Shown here: positions 8,406-17,226 of the stretch, piece after piece | How positions within the stretch are numbered: the first letter of the stretch is position 1 | Layout: the number at the start of each line of letters is the position of its first letter | Assembly (NCBI GenBank): GCA_042095835.1 | Contig: JBELML010000077.1 | Location: 1-29,041, forward strand | Origin: DATFKA01 sp042095835 | Lineage (GTDB): Bacteria; Bacteroidota; Bacteroidia; Chitinophagales; Saprospiraceae | DNA length: 29,041 nucleotides | Direction: 5' to 3' | Notes under the pieces: generated by a model | Seen by the model: the letters and a program-made list of their open reading frames with translations, nothing else | What the model was told of the DNA's origin: nothing | Database searches by the model: none | Translations under genes and position numbers: made by a program

Positions 8406-9344
8406 CTAATAGGTAGAAAGCAATCCGCTCATTTTCTCAATATGCTCAGGACCAATTCGGCAGCAACCTCCAATAATATTTGCACCTAGGTGCAACCATT
8501 CTTCTGACATAGCCACAAAAGCAGCTGGTTGAGATAAGCCCATCCAGGTTTTCGTTTTCGAATTGTAGGCTTCTCCTGAGTTGGGATATACAATGATGCC
8601 TTTGTTCCAACCTAGGTCTTTAATCTTTTTTATAATACCAGAAATATATTTCGGATGGGTACAATTAACGCCAATCGCAAAGACCTTGGAATGACCCACA
8701 AAGAGATCAACTACAGCCTCAATTGGCGAGCCATCATTGAGGCACTGATCATCCTTACAAGAAAAGGAGGCCCAAGCTGGCTTTTTTGTTTGCAACAAAA
8801 CACTAGCCAAGACTTGGGCTTCCCGCAAGCTTGGAATAGTCTCACAGGCTAAAAAGTCAGCAGCCGTCTGGTCAAGTAGGCGAATGTTTTCTTGATGAAA
8901 GGTCCTTAAGTCTTCGGCTGAAACGCCATAGTTTCCTCTATATTCGGAGCCATCTGCTAAATATGCGCCATAAGGCCCAATACTAGCAGCAATATAGGGA
9001 CGATATCCTACTTCTGCCAAAAGCAGGAATTGCTCAATAGCCTTTAAGGCTAGATCAACCGACTTCTTAATCAATTGCTCCGCAGCTGGGAGGGTATATC
9101 CTTGATCCGTCAATCCAGCAATAGAAGCTTGATAACTTGCGGTGGTGATACATTGTGCCCCCGCTTTCAAGTAAGCAAGATGTGCTTGAATAATGGCTTC
9201 TGGATTTTCGGCTAGCAAGCGAGCCGTCCATAGTTTGTGGTTCAAATCGTGACCTTGAGCTTCTAGTACATTGGATAGGCCACCGTCGAGGAGTAGCGGA
9301 TGGGACTTTCTTAAAATGAAATCTAAATTAGATAAATCCATCAC
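8406..9344 (-). CDS. mmuM: homocysteine S-methyltransferase
   Basis: 312 residues, the usual length for MmuM. The enzyme makes methionine from homocysteine using S-methylmethionine (or S-adenosylmethionine) as methyl donor; cytosolic. Seen: N-terminal LLLDGGLSNVLE, the barrel motif TASYQAS (68-74), and the three zinc-binding cysteines, Cys228 in GVNCTHP and Cys294-Cys295 in IGGCCRIGPEHI. No cobalamin or folate domains are attached, which separates it from MetH. The start is one of two adjacent Met codons (9344 or 9341). It follows the amidohydrolase gene with 92 bases between them; that gap holds an inverted repeat. No SAM riboswitch was recognised upstream. Confidence 0.92.
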   Translation of the reverse strand: MMDLSNLDFILRKSHPLLLDGGLSNVLEAQGHDLNHKLWTARLLAENPEAIIQAHLAYLKAGAQCITTASYQASIAGLTDQGYTLPAAEQLIKKSVDLALKAIEQFLLLAEVGYRPYIAASIGPYGAYLADGSEYRGNYGVSAEDLRTFHQENIRLLDQTAADFLACETIPSLREAQVLASVLLQTKKPAWASFSCKDDQCLNDGSPIEAVVDLFVGHSKVFAIGVNCTHPKYISGIIKKIKDLGWNKGIIVYPNSGEAYNSKTKTWMGLSQPAAFVAMSEEWLHLGANIIGGCCRIGPEHIEKMSGLLSTY

Positions 9345-9368
9345 TACTTATTTATACCACAATAGACA

Positions 9369-9423
9369 CATAGGAAACCTAGAAAAGTATCGAATACCAA
9401 TCTATGTAACCTATGTTCCTATG
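9369..9423. repeat. inverted repeat of CTATG-type intergenic words
   Basis: CATAGGAA (9369-9376) and TTCCTATG (9416-9423) face each other, embedded in degenerate copies of the words 'cctatgtaacc' and 'gacacatagg'. It lies between the amidohydrolase and mmuM and could fold into a hairpin with a 39-base loop in the transcript. Confidence 0.5.
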
Positions 9424-9436
9424 CGGTTCAAAGTTC

Positions 9437-10867
9437 TTAATTCCCTACTGCCGCAGGCGGCCCTGGAGGAATCAAACCTTTATATACATGATCTCCTTTT
9501 CTTTCTTTAAATTCTGCTTTTACACCTTCGAGTAGTTTTTTATCCTCGAAGAGATCAACCATCGTCATGCCTAGTGCTTTGGTCGCAAAGATCATCCCTT
9601 TATGGCCAATAGACATTCCTCCACAGGCAACAACCGCCCAGGAGTGCCAAGGTGTATCTTTTGGTGCTACTGTAGCAGACATACGCACTACCGGCACGAC
9701 CCAACTGACATCTCCTACATCGGTAGAGCCACCAGTACCATAGGGCAAGGTCTCTTCCATAGGATCGATTTTAGTAGACATACCAACTTGAGGTTTGCCC
9801 GTAGCTTCTTGGATTCTTTTACCAAAGGCAATTTCTTCTTCGGTATATTTGATTTCACCTAGTGCTTCTAAATTTTTCTGCATCGCAGCTCCTCCCGTCC
9901 GATTGACAAGTATTTCATAAATACCAGAAACGAGGGTGATTTTGTGATCTACATTAGCCATGATTGCTGCTCCTTCTGCCATCTTTTCCACGTGTGCATA
10001 CACTGGATCAACCCCTGTCTTATTGCTATCTCTTACCCTAACCCAAATTTTGGAGTAATCGGGTACGACGTTGACTACCTTCCCTGCATCTTGGATGTGA
10101 TAATGAATGCGGACAGTAGGCTTGATATGCTCGCGGTAGGCATTGATCCCGTGCGTGTACAACTCTATGGCATCAGAAGCACTACGGCCATTCCAAGGAT
10201 CGGCAGCAGCGTGTGCAGCTTGGCCTTCAAACTCTACTATAAAGTCGACCAGAGCCAATCCCGTTTGGACCCCTACTTTAGTCTGTGCACCTGGATGCCA
10301 ATCCAAGACAACATCTACTCCATCGAAGAGTCCCTCGCGGACCATCCAGACTTTCCCAAAGTACTTTTCCTCAGCCGGGCAACCGTAAAATTTGATGGTT
10401 CCTTGAATTTTCCCTTGGTCCATCAACTCTTTCGCAGCGATAGCAGCCCCTAAACTAGCCGTACCAAACATATTGTGGCCACAACCATGCCCTGGCGCTC
10501 CTACTTCGATTGGGTTCTTGGTAGGTACTGTGTTTTGAGAAAGTCCCGGCAGGGCATCAAACTCCCCTAAAATACCGATCACCGGTGATCCCGAGCCATA
10601 GGTCGCTACAAAGGCCGTAGGTATTCCAGCTACTCCACGCTCTACTGTGAACCCATTAGCTTCGGCGTAGCTAGCTAGTGTTTCGGCAGAGACCGTTTCC
10701 TCAAAGGCAATTTCAGCGGCTTTCCAAATTTTGTCGCTGATCTCAATCAGTGATTTTTTATGTTTTTCAACTGATTGTACAATAGCCTTTTTGCTAGCGG
10801 TCATTTGTCCGTGCACTGCTACGGAGACCATGAGCGCTAGTAAGCTTACAAATAATTTATTTTTCAT
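9437..10867 (-). CDS. exported M20D amidohydrolase (AbgB-like)
   Basis: 476 residues with a Sec signal peptide (FVSLLALMVSVAVHGQ). Metallo-hydrolase of the M20 family, closest in layout to p-aminobenzoyl-glutamate hydrolase subunit B (AbgB, ~480 residues). Metal-site motifs are intact: GEFDALPG (101-108), APGHGCGHN (124-132, with Cys129 and His131), PAEE (164-167), DWHPG (His191) and a late HSW. The dimerisation 'lid' lies between ~200 and 330. It probably cleaves an amide or acyl-amino acid in the periplasm, which is unlike cytosolic AbgB; the natural substrate cannot be told. It begins 52 bases after the giant T9SS gene on the same strand, so co-transcription is possible. Confidence 0.87.
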   Translation of the reverse strand: MKNKLFVSLLALMVSVAVHGQMTASKKAIVQSVEKHKKSLIEISDKIWKAAEIAFEETVSAETLASYAEANGFTVERGVAGIPTAFVATYGSGSPVIGILGEFDALPGLSQNTVPTKNPIEVGAPGHGCGHNMFGTASLGAAIAAKELMDQGKIQGTIKFYGCPAEEKYFGKVWMVREGLFDGVDVVLDWHPGAQTKVGVQTGLALVDFIVEFEGQAAHAAADPWNGRSASDAIELYTHGINAYREHIKPTVRIHYHIQDAGKVVNVVPDYSKIWVRVRDSNKTGVDPVYAHVEKMAEGAAIMANVDHKITLVSGIYEILVNRTGGAAMQKNLEALGEIKYTEEEIAFGKRIQEATGKPQVGMSTKIDPMEETLPYGTGGSTDVGDVSWVVPVVRMSATVAPKDTPWHSWAVVACGGMSIGHKGMIFATKALGMTMVDLFEDKKLLEGVKAEFKERKGDHVYKGLIPPGPPAAVGN

Positions 10868-10918
10868 CCGAATGTTATTTTAACTTTTAATGTACCAAGA
10901 GTCTTGCAAAAAATGAAA

Positions 10919-13900
10919 TCAAAAAAGTAAATTAATCTCCCCATTACGTTCTACAATACGATTTCCAAATCGATCCGAGATCATCATTTTCAATTGAAAG
11001 TAATAAACTCCTCTTGATAATGGATCACCACTTTTACGCCCATCCCATTTTATCTGAGGATTATTGGTGAAAAACACCTTACCACCCCAGCGATCATAAA
11101 CCTCAAGACCATAATCTAAGATTTCATATGCCTCAGAAAATCCAGGTATCCACTCGTCGTTAATGCCATCAAAATTGGGCGAAAAGGCGGTGGGAAAATA
11201 AATATCTACCTGCTCACAATCCTCTAAGAAAATCTGAATTTGATCGCTAAGTAGGCATATCCCATTATCTATTTCTACCTGATACAAGCCACTTTGCATA
11301 ACCTGATATTGGGCCATTGTACTACCATCTTGCCACAGGTAGGTACCTGCTAATCCGGGATTCAAGAGCGGCGGTTCCTTTAAGCAGGCAAATAGCGTAT
11401 CTGGCCCGAGGTCCAAACTATCAGGGCTACCGTATTGGATTGAAATGCTTGCTTCTACAAGACAACGGTTGATCTCTCCATTGATGCGATAGATACCTGG
11501 AGTCGTGACTTTTATCGTTTGATTGGTAGCCCCTGTACTCCAGATTGGGTCGGATAAATCTGCATTATCATAGGTCAATTGTACGATTTCTCCTTCGCAA
11601 GCTACCGTATCAGATGCTTGAATAGCTATAAAAGCCTGTCGCTCCTCTACAGAAATGGTATCAAAACTTACGCAAGAATTTTGTCTAATCTCTAAGGTAT
11701 ATTGACCAGCTTGATCGATGGCCCTTTGACTACTAGTCGATTGGTCATCCCAAAAATATTCTATACTCGCTTGGTTAAGCGAGGCGTCTAAAATGATCGG
11801 TTCATCATTGCAGAGGAAAGTATCTCTGGGCAGGGTGGATTGCAAAGTTTCCAAGGAAGAAATAGAGACTTCATCAAAAAGCGCGCAGCCCTCGGGATAA
11901 GTGACGGTGACCGCGTAGGCACCAGCTTGGTCAATCGTTCTGCTCGATGAGTTTGAGCCATCCTCCCATTGGTATAGATAGCCTATTGTATCCGGCCCAG
12001 CAGTAAGGAAAATCGAATCTGTGCCACATAAAATTTGATCGGCTCCGAGGAATCCACCTGCTGTGTCATCCTCTTCAAATTGCCAGCCGATACTAGAGTT
12101 ATTGACATTTTTACTGTTCCCACCAGCAATGAAAGCATTGCCACCAACTCCTGTAATTGCCTCAATATTGACATGATCTGCTATTAATTCAACTGAATTC
12201 ACCACACTTACGATGGCATTTGTACTAGGCCGACTCGCCGATAGCTGAATGGGTGTACAAGCATTCCCTTTAATTTCCCAATATCTATTGATGGATTGCG
12301 TTCGGCCTGATTCCAGCTCATACCGTTTACCGGGGCTCATAATGAGGCTATCCATCCGACTATCAGAAGCGTGTAAATCTGCATTACCTAAAAAGCTAAG
12401 CTTGCGATAGTAAGTATTATTAGAAATGAGTTGTGCCTCCCCATTTGGATGAGAAAAAATTAAGTGGCCAAATCTTTTGCTAGTAATCACTCGCGCTCGT
12501 ACTCTTTGACCTGTAAATTCGATGGTAAAATCTTGTCCTTCTACCTCCAGCATATCCTGATTATCTCCCAACGAAAGGGTATAGGCAGGGAAAACATCAT
12601 TAAGAACAAAATGGCTTTTACCGAATCCGAGCGTTGACATGAAATCACCTACAAAAAGCATCCCCGCCTCAACCTTATGGTCTAAAGTATAAAAGTGGCC
12701 CTGGAAAAGATAAAGGTATTCCTGCGCCGAATAATCACTACGCAATTCGTACACACCTCTTGGAGCATCTAGGCTAATACCGTGGGCTAAAGGTTCTCCG
12801 GCCAAGTCAACAAAGAGGCGCCCCTCCCCTCTTAAACTTAAATCAAGGACATTAAAAAGTACACCTGTTTGAGATTGTAGGTTCCCATGAAGGTTGAGGT
12901 GGAAATCTTTTAACTCTACTTGTTGGGTGTTGATATTTTGCCAGGTCATATGCCGGCAAAACGCTTCGATTTCCACATTTGAGGCTATGGTAGCATCAGT
13001 AGAAGTGAAAGAATTTTTATCAAAAATAATATCATCTTTAAAATTGGGAATACACGCTCCCCCCGGACCTCCGCTTGATAAAGACCAATGGCTTGCATCC
13101 TCCCAATTCCCGGAGTCTCCCACCCAATATAAGGTCCGTCCAACCAATTCTTCAAATTGAAAACCTTGGTTAAATCCCATATCAACGCCATTCCGAACGG
13201 TGACCTGCCCAGGCCCTTTTTCCTCAATTCCACTGATTGCTACCCACTGCCATTCTTGGTTTTCTCCAACTTCCATAAAAGCAGGACGTCCTTGGCCTGC
13301 ACTACGTAAAGTGACCAGACCATTCTCACAGTTCCCCTTAGCTGTAACTTGCCGTACCCGCACTGTTTTGTTGGTTACAAAATCGTAGTGCCCGCCGGCC
13401 GTCAACTCTAATACATCAATCGTAACATTATCTCTAAATTGTCCATTACCCTGAAATCTCAAAGTATCAATCGAAACAGGGAGTTGAAAAAAGAATAGCC
13501 TAATATCATCGCCATTGGATTGAATATTATGGAAATTGAGCAAATCTTCTCCAGTATTGAGTATTTGAGTCGTTAAATTTCCATCAAAATAAATAGTGGA
13601 TTGGCCTGCATCAAGGTTGAAGTTACTCGCTCGCAAGTTCCAAATTACAGACTGGTCATTATTAGTAAGATAGAAATCTGAAGCACCTAATTCTAAAGTT
13701 CTCGGTAGATCCGTGGTAGAAATAAACTGGGATGCTCTGAGAGTTTGATCATTGGTGCTCAGTATTCCACGATCAAATTGTATGCTCCCTTTGACTTCCA
13801 GCTCACCAAGTAAGCGCCAACCTCCATTCTCAGAATTAAATAAGATTCGCCCTGGTAAAACCTGGCCGCTGGTCTCAATAGTTTGCTCTTGTTCGAGGGC

Positions 13901-15448
13901 AGCAAAATAGACTTGGCCAGTAAAGTTCATTTGCATAGAAGGGCTTAGTCGAAGATCTCCGTTAATTTGTAAAACCCGAGTCTCATTTCCCTGAAGGATA
14001 GGCTGAAGGAGGTTGTCTGACCAATTCATATCCCTACAGAGCGCAGACACCGTATTAATCGTTACAGATTGGTTCAAACCCGAAAAGGAGTTCTCGTCAA
14101 AATATACATCATCAATAATACTTGGCAAGCAACCTGCAGGAGGACCACCGCTGTTATAAGACCAATGATTTAAATCGGTCCATTCTCCTGTACCGCCAAT
14201 CCAATAAAAGCTTTGTGATGATCTTGTATTGATGTTCCAACCTGAATTACCGCCTAAATCTACACCCTCCATAACATTTGCCGTCCCTACAAAATTCATA
14301 TTTAGTAGATTAAGCGAAGTCCCATTAAAGGGAGATTGCACTTGAAAGGTAGTTGTCGCATTCTCTGTATTCGTTCCCAAAATAGAGATCTGCGCTTGGC
14401 AACTACCATTGGCTTCTAAGCTTCCGATTTCATAAATTGCCTCATTCTCAAACTTGTAGGTCTTTCCAGGACTAAGCTGCCATTGGTCTACCAGAAGGCT
14501 TCCAAAAAACCGGGTATTCCCTTCGTGCTGAAGCTGATTGATCTTAGGTTTGGTATTCAAAACAGCTGAAAACTTAGGATTCCCTTCTGGGTTGGTAAAA
14601 ATTAGGGTATTGAGCGTCAGGTTGGATTTAGCCCAATATACTTCTGCTTCTGGATGATTAATTTGTATACTGGATTGACCTGGAATAAGATTAAAGACAC
14701 CTGGCATATTTTCAACCCGCAAGGTATAAGCACGGCTTCCTACTTCATCGGGTAAAACCTGAAATGGTCCATCCAAGTTCACGATCGAGTTCCCTAAATC
14801 TAAGCTACCATTCTCTTGTATATCGATGGTTAGATAATTGGTTTGAATGTCAAAGCCGCTAGTTTTGAGATGCCCATTTTCTAATAAAATGATGCTATCT
14901 ACCAAAAGTGGTGCCAACAATTCCCACCTACCAAATCCCTGGAAGTACACTACACTAGCAAGGCTTTCTCCTTGGGGATTGATTTGCACATCCTGGTCTG
15001 GATTTCGAAAAGAGATGGTTCCAGTAAATTGATTATTCATAGATTCAGAGAACCATAAATTGCCGAAGACCTGTAGACTTTGCTGACGCTCCCCAATGAA
15101 GGTAGGACTATTGGTAGTGGCTCTCCAATCAAAGTTTTTGCAAAAGGCAGCATCAACATCCAAACGAACTATGGCCCCAGCTTCTGGAAAGGAATTTTCA
15201 TCAAAAATCACATTATCTCCAGGACTAGGTGTAAAAATAAAGCGCTCACTACCTCCAGAACTACGCGCCCAATGGCTGAGATCAGACCAATCACCAGAGC
15301 CTCCAACCCAGTAGTAGTCGATGGCGTGGACTTGACTTGATAGTGATAATTGAAGTAAGGTGGTGAGGATTAGAGTGATTGAGACGGGGGGATGTTGAGA
15401 CGGGGAGACTTTGAGACGATAAGACTTGGTGACCTCAGGACTCAACAT
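10919..15448 (-). CDS. giant T9SS surface protein with CHU_C (gliding-motility-type) C-terminal domain
   Basis: About 1509 residues from the proposed start at 15448; the open frame continues to 15712 (1597 residues), but that start would leave 11 bases to the divergent gene. Signal peptide core ITLILTTLLQLSLSSQVHA. Then three repeats of ~360-375 residues beginning YYWVGGSGDWSDLSHW (~35), FYWIGGTGEWTDLNHW (~412) and LYWVGDSGNWEDASHW (~771), each continuing to F-D-x-N-S-F and ending G-G-N-x-G-W-like; probably beta-rich. From ~1135, four Ig/PKD-like repeats each have a Cys pair and a W-x-[DST]-G-[SA] motif. The last ~95 residues (FPTAFSPNFDGINDEW, YDRWGGKVF, W-D-G-R) are a CHU_C/TIGR04131 type B-like domain for T9SS secretion. 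Likely adhesin or cell-envelope protein; ligand unknown. Confidence 0.85.
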   Translation of the reverse strand: MLSPEVTKSYRLKVSPSQHPPVSITLILTTLLQLSLSSQVHAIDYYWVGGSGDWSDLSHWARSSGGSERFIFTPSPGDNVIFDENSFPEAGAIVRLDVDAAFCKNFDWRATTNSPTFIGERQQSLQVFGNLWFSESMNNQFTGTISFRNPDQDVQINPQGESLASVVYFQGFGRWELLAPLLVDSIILLENGHLKTSGFDIQTNYLTIDIQENGSLDLGNSIVNLDGPFQVLPDEVGSRAYTLRVENMPGVFNLIPGQSSIQINHPEAEVYWAKSNLTLNTLIFTNPEGNPKFSAVLNTKPKINQLQHEGNTRFFGSLLVDQWQLSPGKTYKFENEAIYEIGSLEANGSCQAQISILGTNTENATTTFQVQSPFNGTSLNLLNMNFVGTANVMEGVDLGGNSGWNINTRSSQSFYWIGGTGEWTDLNHWSYNSGGPPAGCLPSIIDDVYFDENSFSGLNQSVTINTVSALCRDMNWSDNLLQPILQGNETRVLQINGDLRLSPSMQMNFTGQVYFAALEQEQTIETSGQVLPGRILFNSENGGWRLLGELEVKGSIQFDRGILSTNDQTLRASQFISTTDLPRTLELGASDFYLTNNDQSVIWNLRASNFNLDAGQSTIYFDGNLTTQILNTGEDLLNFHNIQSNGDDIRLFFFQLPVSIDTLRFQGNGQFRDNVTIDVLELTAGGHYDFVTNKTVRVRQVTAKGNCENGLVTLRSAGQGRPAFMEVGENQEWQWVAISGIEEKGPGQVTVRNGVDMGFNQGFQFEELVGRTLYWVGDSGNWEDASHWSLSSGGPGGACIPNFKDDIIFDKNSFTSTDATIASNVEIEAFCRHMTWQNINTQQVELKDFHLNLHGNLQSQTGVLFNVLDLSLRGEGRLFVDLAGEPLAHGISLDAPRGVYELRSDYSAQEYLYLFQGHFYTLDHKVEAGMLFVGDFMSTLGFGKSHFVLNDVFPAYTLSLGDNQDMLEVEGQDFTIEFTGQRVRARVITSKRFGHLIFSHPNGEAQLISNNTYYRKLSFLGNADLHASDSRMDSLIMSPGKRYELESGRTQSINRYWEIKGNACTPIQLSASRPSTNAIVSVVNSVELIADHVNIEAITGVGGNAFIAGGNSKNVNNSSIGWQFEEDDTAGGFLGADQILCGTDSIFLTAGPDTIGYLYQWEDGSNSSSRTIDQAGAYAVTVTYPEGCALFDEVSISSLETLQSTLPRDTFLCNDEPIILDASLNQASIEYFWDDQSTSSQRAIDQAGQYTLEIRQNSCVSFDTISVEERQAFIAIQASDTVACEGEIVQLTYDNADLSDPIWSTGATNQTIKVTTPGIYRINGEINRCLVEASISIQYGSPDSLDLGPDTLFACLKEPPLLNPGLAGTYLWQDGSTMAQYQVMQSGLYQVEIDNGICLLSDQIQIFLEDCEQVDIYFPTAFSPNFDGINDEWIPGFSEAYEILDYGLEVYDRWGGKVFFTNNPQIKWDGRKSGDPLSRGVYYFQLKMMISDRFGNRIVERNGEINLLF

Positions 15449-15502
15449 CAACAACCGTCTTTTTAAGTATTGGTAATTAGCACCTTTGTGCCTTCGTGGC
15501 TT
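15361..15502. repeat. intergenic word repeats overlapping the 5' end of the T9SS gene
   Basis: Contains degenerate copies of 'ttgagacggggagac' (about 15379-15423: gattgagacgg, gttgagacgg, tttgagacga) and the word 'cctttgtgccttcgtggctt' (15483-15502). Such text is normally intergenic, yet here it is in the open frame and encodes the region just before the signal peptide core. Confidence 0.55.
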
Positions 15503-15723
15503 AAAGAATGGAATGAGGTTGCCTGTGAGCCGACGAGACTGGGCGCTCAAAAGAAATAGCAAATATTTAATGATCATCCTGTGGTGCATTAGGCAAAAGA
15601 GATTTAAGTTGTAGCTCAATAAATTTAAGAATTTCTGTTTTAGAACCGAAACTCCTGAAATATTAACCCAGTAGAATAGCGTTTTAATCTCAAAATGTAA
15701 CCCTTCTAACAAAACCTAAACAC

Positions 15724-16692
15724 ATGAACCTTAAATTACTTATCCTACTATGTTCCTTGCTTACTTTTAATTGTGGCTTTGCACAAAAATTTGAATTCGC
15801 TCTTATCGGCGATATGCCCTATCAAGATGAGGATGTCGAGAAATTCAAAGTACTGGTTAAGGAACTCAATCAAGATCGGAAGATCAAATGGGTCATGCAT
15901 ACCGGTGATATTAAAACCGGTGGTACACCTTGTACAGATAATTATTTCTTATCCAGATTTCAATTATACCAAAGAATAAAACAGCCCTTTATCATTACAC
16001 CTGGCGATAACGAATGGACCGATTGTCACCGAAACCCGGAACATTCTTTCGATCCACTTGAGCGATTGAATGCGATTCGATCCCTTTTTTACCCAAATCC
16101 TACCGAGAGCCTTGGACAAAAAGCAATGACTGTTGAAAGCCAGAGTACGCAAGTAGGTTTTGAATCCTTCAAAGAACACCAGCGCTGGCAAAAAAATGGT
16201 GTCTGGTTTGCCACCTGCCATGTGGTAGGGAGTGCTAATGGTTTGGCCCCTTTTCCAAGGAGAACCGAGGCACATAATGAAGAAGTAAAAGCAAGAACTA
16301 AAGCAGCAATTAGTTGGCTCAAGGAAACCTTTGCGAAAGCTAAGGATGATGCGGGTATCTTCCTCATGATCCACGCTAATCCGCAATTTAACTTGGGATT
16401 GGATGAAACTAAAAACCCAGGCTTTGCTCAGTTTTTGGATATTTTGGAGCAAGAGGTTATTGCCTATGGTAAACCTGTAATTTTAGCGCATGGTGACTCC
16501 CATTACTTTCGATATGATAAACCTTTAGTCAATAGAAACACAGGCAGACGAATAGAAAACTTCACACGCATCGAAGCTTTTGGTGCAAGTGATATTCATT
16601 GGGTACGTGTGGAAGTCAACCCTAAAGACCCCAATCTCTTTAATATTCGTCAGGAATTGGTCAAAGCAAACTTTGAGAACCACCAGAAGTAG
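15724..16692 (+). CDS. exported calcineurin-like metallophosphoesterase, divergent
   Basis: 322 residues with a Sec signal peptide (LLILLCSLLTFNCGFAQ). Motifs of the two-metal phosphoesterase fold appear in order: GDMPY with Asp30, HTGDIKTGG (Asp62), TPGDNEW (Asp95, Asn96), MIHANPQF (His217) and HGDSHYF (His256, His260). The first motif lacks the His of the usual D-x-H, and the last is H-G-D-S-H rather than G-H-x-H, so it belongs to a divergent subgroup. It probably acts on a phosphoester outside the cytoplasm; substrate unknown. Transcribed divergently from the T9SS gene; a remnant gene follows 43 bases downstream. Confidence 0.8.
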   Translation: MNLKLLILLCSLLTFNCGFAQKFEFALIGDMPYQDEDVEKFKVLVKELNQDRKIKWVMHTGDIKTGGTPCTDNYFLSRFQLYQRIKQPFIITPGDNEWTDCHRNPEHSFDPLERLNAIRSLFYPNPTESLGQKAMTVESQSTQVGFESFKEHQRWQKNGVWFATCHVVGSANGLAPFPRRTEAHNEEVKARTKAAISWLKETFAKAKDDAGIFLMIHANPQFNLGLDETKNPGFAQFLDILEQEVIAYGKPVILAHGDSHYFRYDKPLVNRNTGRRIENFTRIEAFGASDIHWVRVEVNPKDPNLFNIRQELVKANFENHQK

Positions 16693-16735
16693 CCGAAAGA
16701 AAGAGCCAATTCGTTTTTTAGTAAAATCACCCAGG

Positions 16736-17210
16736 ATGTTGTATAGCAAAGTACTCTTTCTATTCCTACTAGCATTGGTAGCGGAGCTCGCCATCAGTTG
16801 TTGTGAGTGTCCAGACTTAACTATCCTCGATTATAGTAGCTGTTCTGTATCCATCCGAAAAATGGCTATGGCTCCCCAGCTTTAGATTAGGATTGAGTAG
16901 CTATCGGGCAGATTGGGGCCAGCAACAGCTCAAAGAGGTAGATGCCAATAATGTACGAACCATCCGATACCAACCTGATGAATTTTCGCAAGACGTTTTC
17001 TTCGCAGGAGCAGCTTTCACAGTCGGCTATCGAATTTTAAAAAATCTACATATTAGCGCAAATACCCAAATCAACTACTTCCAAACCACCACGCTTTTTG
17101 AAATTAGCGACCGCGATCATATCACCAATGAGACCACTCGACGATTCAGGAGATATAATGATCATATCTACTCCATTAGTTTAGGTCTTGGACTTATTGT
17201 TCAGCTATAA
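16736..17210 (+). pseudogene. broken or chimeric gene: lipoprotein start and outer-membrane barrel end
   Basis: An ATG at 16736 begins a clear export signal (VLFLFLLALVAELAISCCE) followed by CCECPDLTILDYSSCSVSI, reminiscent of small Cys-rich lipoproteins, but this frame stops at 16885. A second frame, open from 16821, continues to 17210 with RLGLSSYRADWGQQQL, FFAGAAFTVGYRILKNL and a C-terminal SISLGLGLIVQL, typical of the last strands of an outer-membrane beta-barrel. Removing one A from the AAAAA run at 16858-16862 would fuse the frames into ~157 residues. The halves look like different families, so a deletion joining two genes is as likely as a simple frameshift. A TTG at 16893 could start the second part alone, but there is no signal peptide there. 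Confidence 0.55.
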
Positions 17211-17226
17211 TAAGTCCCCTGATCCT

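Noticed and set aside
9944..10453. Long antisense reading frame (169 codons) inside the amidohydrolase gene
   Set aside because: It mirrors a strongly conserved enzyme; its translation has no domain character and no start context.
15449..15712. Extra 88 N-terminal residues of the T9SS protein
   Set aside because: Upstream of the signal core the translation is basic and made of intergenic repeat text, and a start at 15712 would leave only 11 bases to the divergent gene.
15964..16452. Antisense reading frame of 162 codons inside the metallophosphoesterase gene
   Set aside because: Lies opposite conserved metal motifs; composition does not look like a protein of its own.
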